Shown here piece after piece: positions 12,401 to 21,788 of a stretch of DNA of 64,000 nt (positions are counted from its first letter, which is position 1; each line of letters opens with the position of its first letter). Below the pieces are notes generated by a model. It saw only the letters and a program-made list of their open reading frames with translations, did no database searches and was not told the origin of the DNA. Made by a program: the position numbers and the translations under genes. Source of the stretch: Bombyx mori (taxonomy: Eukaryota > Arthropoda > Insecta > Lepidoptera > Bombycidae); NCBI RefSeq assembly GCF_030269925.1, contig NC_085108.1, positions 3,100,001 through 3,164,000 of the forward strand. The letters are read 5' to 3'.

Positions 12401-12688
12401 GCGGCGTAACCCCAAATTAAGCGCCATTTCTATGTGACCAAAAGTGCGTATCTCACTACCATTGGCAGCCGCTAACGTATAATTTGAACGTACCGGCTTA
12501 TTTGCTAACCACTGGTATGGGTAACAGGAGAGGTCGGAGCCTGTGTCTATTAAAAAACGGCGCTTGGTTGCGCTTTCGGTGACAAATAATCGGCGACTCT
12601 CCTTTAAGCAGTCAGACGTCGCCATCATTGACTGCTTTTGTCGTTTTCCGAAGATGGCGGCGGCGTCCAGGTACATGGTTGAATACAC
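9464..12688 (-). CDS. pol: Gypsy element Pol polyprotein (PR-RT-RH-IN)
   Basis: A single open frame of 1074 residues from its first ATG; expression is probably by -1 frameshift from gag, so the true start of the Pol segment is upstream of any Met. Domains in order: aspartic protease with DTGSD (48-52); reverse transcriptase with [13 protein letters not shown] and YVDD (347-350); RNase H with [11 protein letters not shown] (Asp501); integrase with zinc-binding H690, H694, C724 and C727 and the DD35E triad Asp756, Asp815, Glu851 (DIIG, TDQGRQF, NGLVER). All these key residues are present, so the element may be competent. The C-terminal Pro-rich tail has no recognisable chromodomain. Confidence 0.95.
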   Translation of the reverse strand: MYSTMYLDAAAIFGKRQKQSMMATSDCLKESRRLFVTESATKRRFLIDTGSDLSCYPYQWLANKPVRSNYTLAAANGSEIRTFGHIEMALNLGLRRTFQWRFIIADVNTAIIGSDFLAHYRLLPDCASKRLVDSITGLSCVAAVTVLDQTSVKVVCAPSSQFSALLAEFPSITKPPGLIREPKHNTVHYILTTEGAPVSCRPRRLAPQKLQEAKKVFDDMVQCGTARPSKSSWSSPLHMVPKRDGTWRPCGDYRALNSRTIPDRYPVRHIGDVGHIISGCSIFSTIDLVKAYQQIPVAPEDICKTAIITPFGLYEFNYMTFGLRNAGQTFQRFIDEVVQGLDFCFAYVDDILVYSRDALQHAAHLRTLFKRFEDYGIVINPAKCVFGASEVTFLGNRISANGTQPPSERIQALKDFPLPQTVQGLRRFIGMVNYFRRFLRNAAKLQAPLVNAIVATGGKGLTPITWTPELEECFNACKDSLSSAALLAHPLPNAELGLFTDASSSHVGACIQQKVGDAWQPLGFFSKKLNPRQRQWPAYYRELLAIYESVQHYRHFLAAQHVTIYTDHKPLVYAFSQRRERLPPVQLNQLSFISQFTTDIVHIKGEDNTVADAMSRIEAVCFETDHSALSACQKLDDELKKYRNDANSSLKLENVVVPGTNTVLVCDMSTGRPRPFVSEPMRKKIFAQLHNLSHPGTRSTIRLISDRFVWPGIAKDCRYWCQTCVACQRSKVTRHIKSPLGHFSSPTSRLKHVHIDIIGPLPSCSDFQYCLTAVDRYTRWPEVWPMHGITAEEVASTFVAGWIARFGVPAVITTDQGRQFESDLFRRLTNLCGTKRIRTTSYHPCANGLVERMHRQLKASLMCYDDSWLNALPLVLLGMRSAFKEDLQATVAELLYGETLTLPGELLVPPGPSGFEDPTDFVVKLRQRMSKLRPTPCSSHTKPSPFIFKNLSTASHVMLREDSVRRSMQPPYSGPHRVISRAEDGKTWSIDVKGKQVTVSVDRIKPAFVEHSLVDLVPAPAPRVSVPQPAQPDATNVPSCPLVPSAPLTATPTHTPQYTTRSGRRVHFSKPFDL

Positions 12689-13560
12689 TTAACAGCTTTA
12701 GTATCAAATTTCCTATGGTAAAAGCACATTTGAAGCTTACCAGGCGTTTGTGAGCGTCGTCGCTGGTTTGAGAAATCCCGAGTCCTATTTCTACCGCGCT
12801 CTGCAGTAAGCACAGCAAGCTGACGCGTGACCTCATCCAGACGCCGTGTGATATCTTCTAACGAAGGGGGTGAGACGGCAGACGTACTTGCTGAGAAAAC
12901 AGCAGATGAATGAGGTGCGACCATACCAGGCGAAACTTCCAAAATTTTGTCCGCTAGCTCAGCGACTTTGTCCAGCGAGAGTTCTGATTGGGCGGCCAAA
13001 ATTGCTTGGAGATGTTGTGGGAGGCGACGCATCCATAGCTGGCGAAGCAAATTTTCATCAGTGAGGGTTTTCCCTGCCAATGATCTAAGATAACGTAAAA
13101 ACTGCGAAGGACGGCGGTCACCCAACTCAACATCACTGACAAGTTGCCTGACACGTTGCTCCCCAGACGTGGACAACCTACGGATCAACTCGGATTTGAG
13201 GCGACCATATTTGTCCTCAGGTGGTGGTTGGAGAATAATGTCCTCTACCTCCCCAATAACTCGGGTATCTAACTGAGTAATCACGTAGTTAAATTTAGTC
13301 AGGTCAGCGGAGATGCCTGAAATCGAGAATTGTGCCTCTACCTGAGCAAACCAAATTGCAGGCCGATCAGGCCAGAAGGGAGGAAGTTTTATGGCTACTC
13401 TGCATACTGAGGTAGGTTGAGGAAATAATGGGTCTGTGGGGGGTGGGTCCGTTTTATCAATGCCTTGCATTTTAATTTTTTGTAACTCAGCCTTTAGGAT
13501 GGCATTTTGTTGTAGTAACAGTGTATTTTCTTCTCTTACTAATTGTTCGTTTGCCTCCAT
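12625..13560 (-). CDS. gag: Gypsy element Gag
   Basis: 311 residues. The protein forms the virus-like particle that packages element RNA. The N-terminus is coiled-coil-like ([19 protein letters not shown]), the middle is a retrotrans_gag-type capsid region, and the C-terminal end has [18 protein letters not shown], a C-X2-H-X9-C-X3-C zinc knuckle. This CHCC form, rather than CCHC, is typical of the CsRn1/Kabuki clade. The reading frame overlaps pol by 64 nt; pol is in the -1 frame relative to gag. Confidence 0.88.
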   Translation of the reverse strand: MEANEQLVREENTLLLQQNAILKAELQKIKMQGIDKTDPPPTDPLFPQPTSVCRVAIKLPPFWPDRPAIWFAQVEAQFSISGISADLTKFNYVITQLDTRVIGEVEDIILQPPPEDKYGRLKSELIRRLSTSGEQRVRQLVSDVELGDRRPSQFLRYLRSLAGKTLTDENLLRQLWMRRLPQHLQAILAAQSELSLDKVAELADKILEVSPGMVAPHSSAVFSASTSAVSPPSLEDITRRLDEVTRQLAVLTAERGRNRTRDFSNQRRRSQTPGKLQMCFYHRKFDTKAVKCIQPCTWTPPPSSENDKSSQ

Positions 13561-14205
13561 TACAGAACTTTACGTTTACAATTTTAATAAAAATAAAAAA
13601 ACTAAGCACTTATACAATGTAACAACTTAAAAATAATAATAATAAGTAAAGAAGAAAATGAAAATTAATGATTATGGTAAAAGATGGCAAAATACTGACA
13701 ATACGAGACACAGTAAAACAATGAAATAAAATTATAGTAAACAAGAAAATAGAAATTAGTTAAATACAGATGTGATGTTAGCACCGACTTACATTTCGTG
13801 ACTATTTACTCTAAAGCATTCATGTTGATAAAACCTAAAACTGTAATTATTTTGCCTCGTAAAAACAAATATTTCCTTACTACTAATCGTACAATAATAC
13901 CTTAATATTATTATTAATTACAATGTTATACTATGAATTGGTGGAGCAATGAAGGCCCGTTGACAAAATATGATTAACTATTGTTACAAAAGGAACCTTT
14001 AAATTAAATTAAAATTTTGTTTTTGTTGTTTTTTTATGTCGACAAAGCTGTTCTATATGCAATTATGTAACAAAATTAAAGTTATAGTATAGGCGGAGAA
14101 TATGAAAAAGTATTAAGATTAAAATAAAATAAAAAATATATAAAAACACTTGACTGAGTTAATCAGAAAACACAAAAAAAAAAGAAAATAAGTTCCGTGT
14201 TGTGG

Positions 14206-14392
14206 AATGCCGCACCAGGTGTTTAACCGCTTGTACTTGATCACTCTGCTGTGCGCGGCGATGCTGCGCCAAGTGTATATGGTTTGTAGACGATCTTGCC
14301 TGAATGCTGCGCCAGGTGTATATAGTTTGTACTCGACCTTGTCTGGATGCTGCGCCAGGTGTATATGGTTTGTACTCGATCTCTATTTGTAA
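14206..14392 (-). repeat. Tandem repeat in the gypsy leader
   Basis: About three and a half copies of a unit of roughly 57 bp containing GCTGCGCCAGGTGTATATGG (plus strand) lie between the primer-binding site and gag. Tandem leader repeats in retrotransposons are often variable in copy number. Confidence 0.7.
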
Positions 14393-14417
14393 CGATCGAT
14401 CACGTCGGGGTCACCAA

Positions 14418-14665
14418 TGAGGGAGTGCATATAGAGTCCCTTCTTTATTTCGCCTGGTTGTGTTTTATGTAATTAACACCACAGTTGGAACAATATAAAT
14501 TTTATTGTTGTAGCGGCATAAAGTAATTACATTAAATTAGTTATTATCACATTATAAATTATTTTTATGTTTTTCATATTTGGCGGTAAAAAGGTATTGT
14601 GTCACAGACTATATCCTTTTTCCCACATCTCGTGCGTTCCGGCTTACGCATAATAAAACGCCACA
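14418..14665 (-). repeat. 5' LTR of the gypsy element
   Basis: Starts TGTGGCG and ends CCCTCA in element orientation, with TG..CA termini. The sequence matches the 3' LTR at every position I compared. Confidence 0.93.
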
Positions 14666-15016
14666 ACATCTATTGTCAAAGACTATCATAACAGATATCG
14701 CCAAGACTACACTATAGACAAATATTAATAAAGATAAACAATCAATTTGACCACAGCAAAGTCTTTACAGCAAATGCAATGACAAAAGTTGGACAGTAAA
14801 TAAAGGGTATATGTGTATGTGTGTGTCAAATACATGGTAGTGTGTGTAATGTTTTCTTTATTGATTTAATGTATTTTCAATGCATAAATTTTAAAAAGTA
14901 TTAGAGTCATACACTTCTTCTCTATATTCTCTATAGGTGTGGGAAATTTCATACTCCGCCGTCCGCGCATTTGCGTAAAAAGGGGTACAAAGTTTTTGCT
15001 TCACGTATTAATATAT

Positions 15017-15641
15017 TATTATGTATGTATATATATAATAGGAACATGAATGTTGAACTGCCCAGTCGTCTGTCTGATGAATCGACCGGTTGATTTCTGT
15101 TTCATCATTGTTTATAGCAAGATGTGTAAGCCGGTACGTACTATAAATGTCTTTTCTGTCGAAGGCAGAGACGGTTCTCCCGACGGTGAGTGACAACCGT
15201 CAATAAAATCAGCGGTAAAATTTTTTATTGGGTTTTGAAAATATAACTAGTTTAATGAACTAAGTAAAACTTTTATTCATAATAGTTATAGTATTTTTTG
15301 TATTCCTCCGTGCGTCGTGTTCCTCGGTGCTGAGGATCGTGACCTTTAGGGAATACATACGTATAGGTTTTCTTGGGAAAATTGCTAGTGGTGGGTTCCC
15401 GCGTCCTTCCACATTTTTTGTTTTATCATAAGGTTAATCCATATTATCGTATAATAATGACGCATGAGATCGATAAAAGGTCATATCTCAGTGTTACATA
15501 AACAAATAATGTTTGGGGATTAACCGATTTAAATTAAAATACAAATTTTATTATCTTTTATAATCTGGGCCACCTCATTCAATCTTCATTCATAAAAAAA
15601 AAGAATCTCCTGCAATCACTTACGGTTCACTTTCGTTCCAG
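15017..15641. other. Sequence upstream of the first visible ACBD5-like exon
   Basis: Searched for the ACB domain first helix (AAVxVIxxLPKN) on the plus strand and did not find it. No other feature seen. Confidence 0.4.
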
Positions 15642-15753
15642 GGTCGTATCAGCCCAGCAACGAGCTTATGCTCCGCTTCTACAGCTATTACAAGCAGGCC
15701 ACGGAGGGACCCTGCGATAAACCGAAACCTGGCTTCTGGGACGTGGTAAACAG
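15642..15753 (+). CDS. ACBD5: ACBD5-like exon: ACB domain, acyl-CoA-binding core
   Basis: 112 nt with acceptor CCAG|GG and donor ACAG|GTCGGT. It encodes [36 protein letters not shown], including the YKQAT motif that contacts the acyl-CoA in ACB domains. Confidence 0.9.
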
Positions 15754-18700
15754 GTCGGTCAGCCCTTCGATTTTAAATTACTGGTGGTAGGACCTCTTGA
15801 GAGTCCGCGCTGGTAGGTAGCACTACCCTGCCCATTTCTGCCGTGAAGCAGTAATGCGTTTCGGTTTGAAGGGCGGGGCAGCCGTTGTAACTATACTGAG
15901 ACCTTAGAACTTATATCTCAAGGTGGGTGGCGCATTTACGTTGTAGATGTCTATGGGTTCCAGTAACTACTTAACACCAGATGGGCTGTGAGCTCGTCCA
16001 CCCATTTAAGCAATAAAAAAAGAAAGAAAGAGAAAGACGAAAGAGCTTTCAAAACATCCCCATAAAATAGCACACTTCACTTCAAACCAGTACACCTTAC
16101 TCTGTTTAAAGTCGCTATGTTCATATCATTTCCACTTGCCACACTAGCGCCATTTCGTTGAGTCTTCCAACCAAAAAAATACATGTGTGCAATTCACACG
16201 TGGTAGAAGTGAAACGTTCAAAAATTAAAATACAATAATTATCCTAAATGTCTTAAGTATATATGTAAAATTTTGCCATTAGTAAATAATTGTAAATCAT
16301 CTTTTATAGTATGAGCTAGCGCCCTCTGTGAACTGATATTTTAACTTCACGTATAATCCTAAATTAAAATTCACTACAAGCGGTTTCATACACACGTTAG
16401 TATTAAAAAATCTCATAGATGGCGCTGTATTAAAAAAAACACTACACTGAGAACGGCTGATGTGTTCTATCTCATTCTCTCGCCGGCTGAATCCTATACA
16501 TTTATATGTTTGTGTCTCTATGGACTTATTTTTTCGTTTCATCGACTTTGAAATCAAAACGATTCTAAAGAAGTTTCACTTCAATAACTTGCTGTTTTCT
16601 GCTCCTTACCCTCCAGATTTCGTATTTCACGAATGAACACCTAATTATTTTCAGTGGCAGTTTTTAGGGGCAAACATTTTTGAAGCAATACCATTCAAAA
16701 ATAAATTCTTTTGTATGTTTACAGAGCGAAATGGGAATCGTGGAACAAGCTCGGTAACATGACTGCAAACGAAGCTATGCAAGCGTACGTCGAGGAATTA
16801 CACAAAGTAAGTTTAGAATCGTTCCGACGTGTACTCGTACGGGATCCAGTGTGTTTAGTGCGAGTTTTTTAACGTTCTCGATAGCGTAAAAGTTAACTCT
16901 TATTTGTATGCAGTTGGAGCAGCGCCCCTAGCGGCAAACGTAGGCAAACGTTCCAACTTCCAATATATATACATAATTCATATCTCAATTCGGTACACGG
17001 GGAAAAAAGGGAAAAAAAAACATCGAAGCAGAGGACAGGGGCCGGCGCCGGGGCGTAGCGTCCACAGGCATAAATCCGCACAATAGTCAAGCCCGCTGTA
17101 TTGTGTATATGTATATATAAACTGCAGCCGTACATGCTGCGAACAGACCCCCCCCAACCCTCCATCTCACCCTGCATCCACTTCACCCCTACCCTTCATA
17201 ATTCGGTACAGTCCGGCTCTGTTTGTACAATGAAGTTTGTACAATTCGAAGTGAAACTCTTTACAGATAGTCGAAACGATGTCGTACAGTTCGGACGTCG
17301 CCTCGTTCCTGTCCGTCGACGACGACGACCAGGAGTTTCCCAACAGCGACCTGGAGCTCGTGGCGGGGGACGTGCTCGCGAGGGTCCGCTCGGCGCACAA
17401 CACGCCAGCCGGTGAGAGATTACAGGGAACTCGACCTTTGTCGTGGCGTGCAACCTCTTTGACAGGGCATAAGACCTATAATGACCAGACATAGACAGAC
17501 ACGTCATTTCGGATCCTCCCGATCCACTAACGGTGCTTTTAGGTACCTCAAGCACAGGTCATTCTCGTCATTAACCCTTAGACACAGCCCACTGAGTTTC
17601 TCGCCGGATCTTTTCAGTGGGTCGCGTTTCCGATCCGGTGGTAGATTCTGCGAAGCATAGCTCTTGCTAGGGTTCGTGTTAGTAACGTCCTCAGGTTTGA
17701 GCCCCGTGAGCTCACCTACTAGTTAAGGTTCCGCTGAAATAGGCAGGCTCTCAAGGCTATCAGCTTACGTAGGATAAAAAAAAACATAGACAGGCTAAGA
17801 CAGAGACTTGACAAGAATTCGAAAAGAAACGGCACGCAGTAAATTTTTTTGACTTCTGTAAATACGGACACAAAAGAGACGACAAGGAACGAACCGACCG
17901 TTCAACTGATCCTTCCACCGTTCAACCTTGGAGAAGCTAGAACGACCAAGGGAAGATCCGAAGCTAGAACGCAGATGGCAGACGAGTATACGGCGAATCT
18001 GATGGTGAGTGGTTACCGTCGCCCATGGATGTCAGCAATGCCAAAGGCAGAGTAAAGCCGCTGCCAAACGCTTAATACTCTCCTCAAGCCTCGTTTGAAG
18101 AAGGACATGGCATAGCGCTCGGGAAACACCGTGGAGGGGAGCTCATTCCAAAGCCGGATGGTATGTGGCAGAAAAGACCTCTAGAAACGGACTGTGGATG
18201 AACGCAGTGGCTCCAGGTAGTACGGATGAACTCTACTCCGTATGTATATATGCAAACTTATCTTGTAAATTTTGTAAGCGAGATTCAGGCGTCTGTCAAG
18301 TATCTTGTTTTTTATGATAACCACCCACTACAAATACAATATCGCCAGATGTCTATGAGCGACATATTAAGAAGCATTCTTTGAGTATGTTACCAGGGCC
18401 ATGCCCATATCTGCAGCGGAACTGTTGGGTGTCGGTTCGAAGGGCACCTCAGTTGAGGCTTGAACCTCATGCCTCAAGGTGGGCGGTGACATGTGTATCT
18501 CAGACTCGAATCTATGTAACTATACTTGAGACCTTAGAACTTGTATCTCAAGGTGGGTGGGGCGCATTTACGTTGTGGATGTCTATGGGCTCCAGTAACC
18601 ACTTAACACCAGGTGGGCTGTGAGCTCGTCCACCCATCTAAGCAATAAAAAAAAAACACATTCATCTCGCCTGTGCGCTTAGTTTAAGATCCGAGGGTAT

Positions 18701-21700
18701 AGCGAAGTTCACTGTACATTGCCGCTCAGGTTCGCGGTCGGCGAGTGGCGCGTCCTCACCGGCGGCGCAACGCACGCGACACGACTCCGAAGACGAGTAC
18801 ATCGACACACTCGATGTTAGTGTTGTACGTAATATAAGCTCTATCGCCTCTCTCCTCAACCCATCCCTGTAACACATATGCGACCTAATGTCCATTCTCA
18901 TCTCGTTAATCTTTGATGACCACTCTTTTTTTTTTTTTATTGCCTTTGTAGGCAGACGAGCATACGGCCCACCTGATGGTGAGTGGTTACCGTCGCCCAT
19001 GGACTTCAGCAATGCCAAGGGCAGAGCCAAGCCGCTGCCTATCGCTTAATACTCTCCACAAGCCTCGTTTGAAGAAGGACATTTCGTACTCTAAGGAATA
19101 TAGTCTGACTGATCCGCCATATTCCGTTAAAAGGAGGTAAAAATCGACACGTCATTATATAGGAAAAAAAAGCATACCGATTGTCATTTGTTCCAAGAAT
19201 CCAAACATTGCAATCTCACATGTTTGGCATTGACGTACAAATACTGGGTTTTTCCATTGTGCTTATGCTTTTCTGTGCTCATGGATTTGAATCTTTAGAT
19301 TTTTAATCCTCATATCTGTTTATCTCGGTATTTCACTGAAAAACTCTCTGTGAGCGAGCGCATAGTAAGTAAAATGAACGCCAAAGAAAATGCCGACTAT
19401 AGAGCCAGAACGATTAGAACTAAATCGATTCGTATTATCAATCGAATAAGAAACGCAACGTGCCTCGTTACAATTGTCAACTTCAAATTTCGAGTGCCAG
19501 CACTGGCCGAAGCTGATCGGCCGTGGATACGTTTGCCCAAAAAACTTATTAAAAAAAAAAATTTCATGTAGTTCAGAATATCCCCTTCCGATTTAACGTC
19601 CATTTTTTCCTTTTCCCTTAACAAAAACGCTTTCTTCTTAACATATAAATATACTATAAATTCTTCAATAATAAATAATACGTTTTCAGATACATGGTCC
19701 CTAAAAGCAGTTTCATTAATAATATTTTATTTTATTTAAATATAATTTTACGGGTGCTTTACAATTTAGTTCTAGTAGTTGCCAACGACTGAATTGTTAT
19801 CATTCGACATTCGTTTTTTTAAGGGATTTTATGACCTGGTAACTAAGGCTTTTAAGTCATATCTTAGTTTAATTTATATTCTTATTTTTATGAAAAATGA
19901 TAATATGGAGTGAAATGAAATAAAGGTGATTAATTTGAGACATTAATCAACTGGGATGAAATTAAATGAAATTTGATGATATGGAATGAAATATAATCTC
20001 AGTAAAATGGTGGTTATTTACTGAGACTTTTTCAATGGACTTTTTGGAGGATCCCGAGAAGTTACGTCCAGCGGCTTTGTTTCATTTTCCCACATTCGTG
20101 CACTTTCGCAGACATTAAATAGTTAATAAACCACCGTTATTACACATTTATTATTTCACATTTAAACTTGAAGAAACACTAAATAAACAAAATAAAATAA
20201 ATCACACAACTTCACTCTTCGCGTTCCCGCCAAAAAGTCCATCTTTGTGCTTGTTTGTACGTTGAGTTTCGGAGTTGTGGGTAGACAGATATAATAGAAC
20301 ATTCTCGTTCCCTGTGTAGAGCGAGCCCGAAGCGACGACCCAGCACCGAAGCGTCCGTCTCGGCAATGGGCACGCGCACCAGATCACCTCGCAGCTGACC
20401 CGTGAGTGACTCGTCCATTTTAGAACCCGTCGCGGCTTGATTGGCTAGACGTCTGACGTTTTTGACAGTTGACAGCTCGATGACAGAAAGATGAAAAAAA
20501 AATTTTTTTGTTTTATTCGTACCCAGTCGCTGGTATCCCAAGGGGCCGTTCCGGTTACGAATCATCCATTTCAGAACTCGTCGCGGCCCGACTGGCTAGA
20601 CGTCCGACGTCTCTGACAGTTGCCTGGTCATGTATACTATCACTGTCATATAAACTGTCGCTGGCATGTATACTGTCATGTACACTGTCACTGTCATACG
20701 TTTTCAGATTTGAAGGTCCTAGAGCAGTTGCCCGGGACACTGGCGCGGCTTGAGGCCGACGTGGCCGCGCTCAGGAAGGCCGTCGAGGGGGACCGAAGGA
20801 TATTGGACGTGAGTTTGTTTCCCGCGTTAATCCGAACTCACTAGCTATATTATTATGCGTACGGTCTGCAGAATTGCACGGATAATAACTACTAGATAAA
20901 CTAGACGTTTTGTTGTTATGACTACAGCACGTACTCCCAGTGCGGCACATAACGAGTCCGCACTGACCTCGTTGTGCTCTCACTTGACCGCCGCTAAACT
21001 CGCATTGAGGTAGCGTTCGTCCCCCGATACATGATGGCGTTAGTTATATTCCCCTAGACACAGATGTCGTTAGTTGCATTCCCCTATACACAGGTGGCAT
21101 TAGTTACGTTTCCATATACATAGATGGCGTTAGTTAGGCTCACTAAATATAGATGGCGTTTGTTAGGTTCCCCTATACATAGATGGCATTAGTTGCAGCT
21201 CAATACGACCTTCTATCTGTACTATCCATGCACTTTTGTAGGCGAATGTACTGAAGGACGTCCTCATGAAATATTTCCACGGCGATTCAATAGCGCCAGG
21301 ACGGCAGGTGCTATCGTCGCGGCAGATTATGCCGCGAAGCAGTGATGCCTTCCGGTTTTTACGGGTGGGGCAGTCATACCATACCACTGGTCGACTGGTT
21401 CCACTCGTCTATACATTTTCAGTAGCAATGTTAATATTAATGTAATTAATATAACTGTAATTAAAATAAATATAGTTGATGTAATATTTAAAAACCTTGC
21501 AAGAAATGAATGTCCTTCGCTTTTGAAATGCGTTTTAGTATGTTTTTATTAATAAAAATATTGAGCTTCTATTTGTTGGTTCGTTTTCAGCAAGTTTCAG
21601 GCGGCTGGCGTTGGCCGTGGCAGGAGCTGAGCCCCCCCACATTGGCAGTGTTATTGTTATGGCCGTTGCTTCTGTACCGGCTCGCCAGACGCAACAGAAG

Positions 21701-21734
21701 CGCCCTGCAATGGTCAGTATTGTGTGCTTGTTAG
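15642..21734 (+). CDS. ACBD5: Acyl-CoA-binding domain protein, ACBD5/ACBD4-like, membrane anchored (first exon missing)
   Basis: ACBD5-type proteins bind long-chain acyl-CoA through an N-terminal ACB domain and are held in an organelle membrane (peroxisome in mammals) by a C-terminal helix. Six exons are seen: 15642-15753, 16725-16806, 17267-17411, about 18730-18815, 20708-20808 and 21591-21734. The first two give [20 protein letters not shown] and [20 protein letters not shown], the conserved second half of the ACB domain. The third starts [11 protein letters not shown], which matches the ACBD5 segment after the domain. Then come an acidic linker ([12 protein letters not shown]), a heptad-like segment ([20 protein letters not shown]) and a hydrophobic anchor ([14 protein letters not shown]). 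The start codon and first helix were not found between 13.6 and 15.6 kb and probably lie upstream of the gypsy element or outside the window. Confidence 0.85.
15779..16022 (+). mobile_element. Bm1 SINE in ACBD5-like intron
   Basis: 5'-truncated body with A-rich tail, starting about 25 bp after the donor of the exon at 15642-15753. Confidence 0.9.
16185..16580. repeat. 390-bp dispersed repeat, copy in ACBD5-like intron
   Basis: Runs from GTGTGCAATTCACACGTGGT to CTAAAGAAGTTTCACTTCAA. Short inverted ends (GAAGTGAAAC / GTTTCACTTC) suggest a MITE. Confidence 0.7.
16725..16806 (+). CDS. ACBD5: ACBD5-like exon: end of ACB domain
   Basis: 82 nt, donor CACAAA|GTAAGT. It encodes [20 protein letters not shown] then YVEELHK, matching the KWDAWxxLGDMxxEEAMxAYVEE consensus. 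Joins the previous exon through a split Arg codon. Confidence 0.92.
16849..16949 (+). repeat. 100-bp dispersed repeat, copy 1
   Basis: TAACGTTCTCGATAGCGTAA, AAGTTAACTCTTATTTGTAT and CAGCGCCCCTAGCGGCAAAC recur inverted at 28631-28735. Confidence 0.6.
17267..17411 (+). CDS. ACBD5: ACBD5-like exon: post-ACB segment
   Basis: 145 nt, acceptor TTTACAG, donor CCG|GTGAGA. Starts [17 protein letters not shown], which corresponds to ACBD5 IIETMPMTEKVEELL, and continues with an acidic run DDDDQEF. It is GC-rich compared with flanking DNA. Confidence 0.88.
17500..17790 (+). mobile_element. Retroposon family F, copy in ACBD5-like intron
   Basis: CATTTCGGATCCTCCCGATC, AGTGGGTCGCGTTTCCGATC, GGTTTGAGCCCCGTGAGCTC and an A-rich end at 17776-17785. 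Probably the 3' part of a LINE or a SINE; six pieces occur in the window. Confidence 0.65.
17965..18250 (-). mobile_element. LINE 3' fragment (33680 family) in ACBD5-like intron
   Basis: Matches the 3' part of the 33680 element: GGTGAGTGGTTACCGTCGCC, CCTCGTTTGAAGAAGGACAT, CGCTCGGGAAACACCGTGGA and GGATGAACTCTACTCCG. Confidence 0.75.
18445..18656 (+). mobile_element. Bm1 SINE, 5' part degraded
   Basis: The last 130 bp match well (ACTTGAGACCTTAGAACTTG to the A tail); the part before 18525 is strongly diverged. It ends 70 bp before the acceptor of the acidic-linker exon. Confidence 0.75.
18730..18815 (+). CDS. ACBD5: ACBD5-like exon: acidic linker (borders approximate)
   Basis: The acceptor CCGCTCAG|G continues the frame from the previous exon (phase 1) and encodes [20 protein letters not shown] then [13 protein letters not shown]5 has a similar SDSE-type acidic patch. 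The donor is unclear: GAT|GTTAGT gives phase 0, while the next exon with its best acceptor needs phase 1, which would use GTTA|GTGTTG instead. Confidence 0.6.
18926..19100 (-). mobile_element. LINE 3' fragment (33680 family)
   Basis: T-rich run at 18926-18940 (the poly(A) on the minus strand), then AGGCAGACGAGCATACGGCC and TCGTTTGAAGAAGGACAT. Confidence 0.8.
19814..20480 (-). mobile_element. Retroposon family C, longest copy
   Basis: In minus orientation the short form starts TGGACTTTTTGGCGGGA and ends TAAAATCCCTTAAAAAAA. This copy extends about 240 bp further 5' and carries an open frame that ends [11 protein letters not shown] at the point where the short copies begin (frame 20212-20565). 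Function unknown; see findings. Confidence 0.6.
20640..20705. repeat. ACTGTCA-rich short tandem repeat
   Basis: Irregular copies of a CTGTCATGTATA-type unit directly before the acceptor of the ACBD5-like coiled-coil exon. Confidence 0.7.
20708..20808 (+). CDS. ACBD5: ACBD5-like exon: coiled-coil-like segment
   Basis: Acceptor TTTTCAG at 20701-20707 and donor TTGGAC|GTGAGT. The open frame encodes [20 protein letters not shown] then [13 protein letters not shown], with leucine/alanine spacing of a short coiled coil such as the one before the anchor in ACBD5. An alternative acceptor nine bases later (GAAG|GTC) would shift the entry phase to 0. Confidence 0.75.
21023..21198 (+). repeat. Tandem repeat, about 35 bp unit, in ACBD5-like intron
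   Basis: Five imperfect units built on ATAGATGGCGTTAGTTA..TTCCCCTATACA. Confidence 0.8.
21290..21385 (+). mobile_element. Degraded Bm1-like fragment
   Basis: GCCGCGAAGCAGTGATGCCT and GGGTGGGGCAGTCATACC resemble the middle of Bm1; the rest is not recognisable. Confidence 0.45.
21591..21734 (+). CDS. ACBD5: ACBD5-like terminal exon: C-terminal membrane anchor
   Basis: Acceptor TTTTCAG at 21584-21590, phase 0. Encodes [20 protein letters not shown] then [16 protein letters not shown] and a stop at 21732-21734. The WPW..LSPPTL..LLWP pattern followed by basic residues is that of the ACBD4/5 tail anchor. A GTCAGT after LQW could be a further donor, but ending here matches the family's short basic tail. 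Confidence 0.82.
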   Translation, partial: QVSGGWRWPWQELSPPTLAVLLLWPLLLYRLARRNRSALQWSVLCAC

Positions 21735-21788
21735 CGATACAATGGCGATTCTTTGTACTGTAAAAATTTATGACACGTGTGTAAACTT

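Larger units (their letters stand above)
9169..14665 (-). mobile_element. Full-length Ty3/gypsy LTR retrotransposon, CsRn1/Kabuki-like
   Basis: The element is 5497 bp, read on the minus strand, with 248-bp LTRs at 14418-14665 (5') and 9169-9416 (3') that I read as identical. The target duplication is ACAT (9165-9168 and 14666-14669). Next to the 5' LTR is a primer-binding site, TTGGTGACCCCGACGTGATC (14398-14417), complementary to a tRNA 3' end with CCA; CsRn1-clade elements are known for a tRNA-Trp primer, and this fits. A G-rich polypurine stretch precedes the 3' LTR near 9417-9428. Gag and Pol are open and overlap. No env-like frame was seen. Identical LTRs and intact frames point to a very recent insertion. 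Confidence 0.95.
8276..15016 (-). mobile_element. Helitron-like element, copy 4, split by mariner and gypsy insertions
   Basis: The CTAG-side end is at about 8276-8366 (diverged) and the rest resumes at about 14690-15016, ending at GCTTCACGTATTAATATATT. The mariner (8367-9150) and the gypsy element (9169-14665) lie between the two parts. The family match covers TTCGACTATAATTAATTG on the left and ATCGCCAAGACTACACTATA onward on the right. Confidence 0.68.

Noticed and set aside
17849..18055. Frame of 68 codons in an ACBD5-like intron
   Set aside because: Its second half is the complement of a LINE 3' fragment and its first half has no family match or clear acceptor.
21510..21590. Upstream extension of the membrane-anchor frame ([20 protein letters not shown])
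   Set aside because: The acceptor TTTTCAG at 21590 and the match to ACBD4/5 tails begin after it, so the upstream part is intron.
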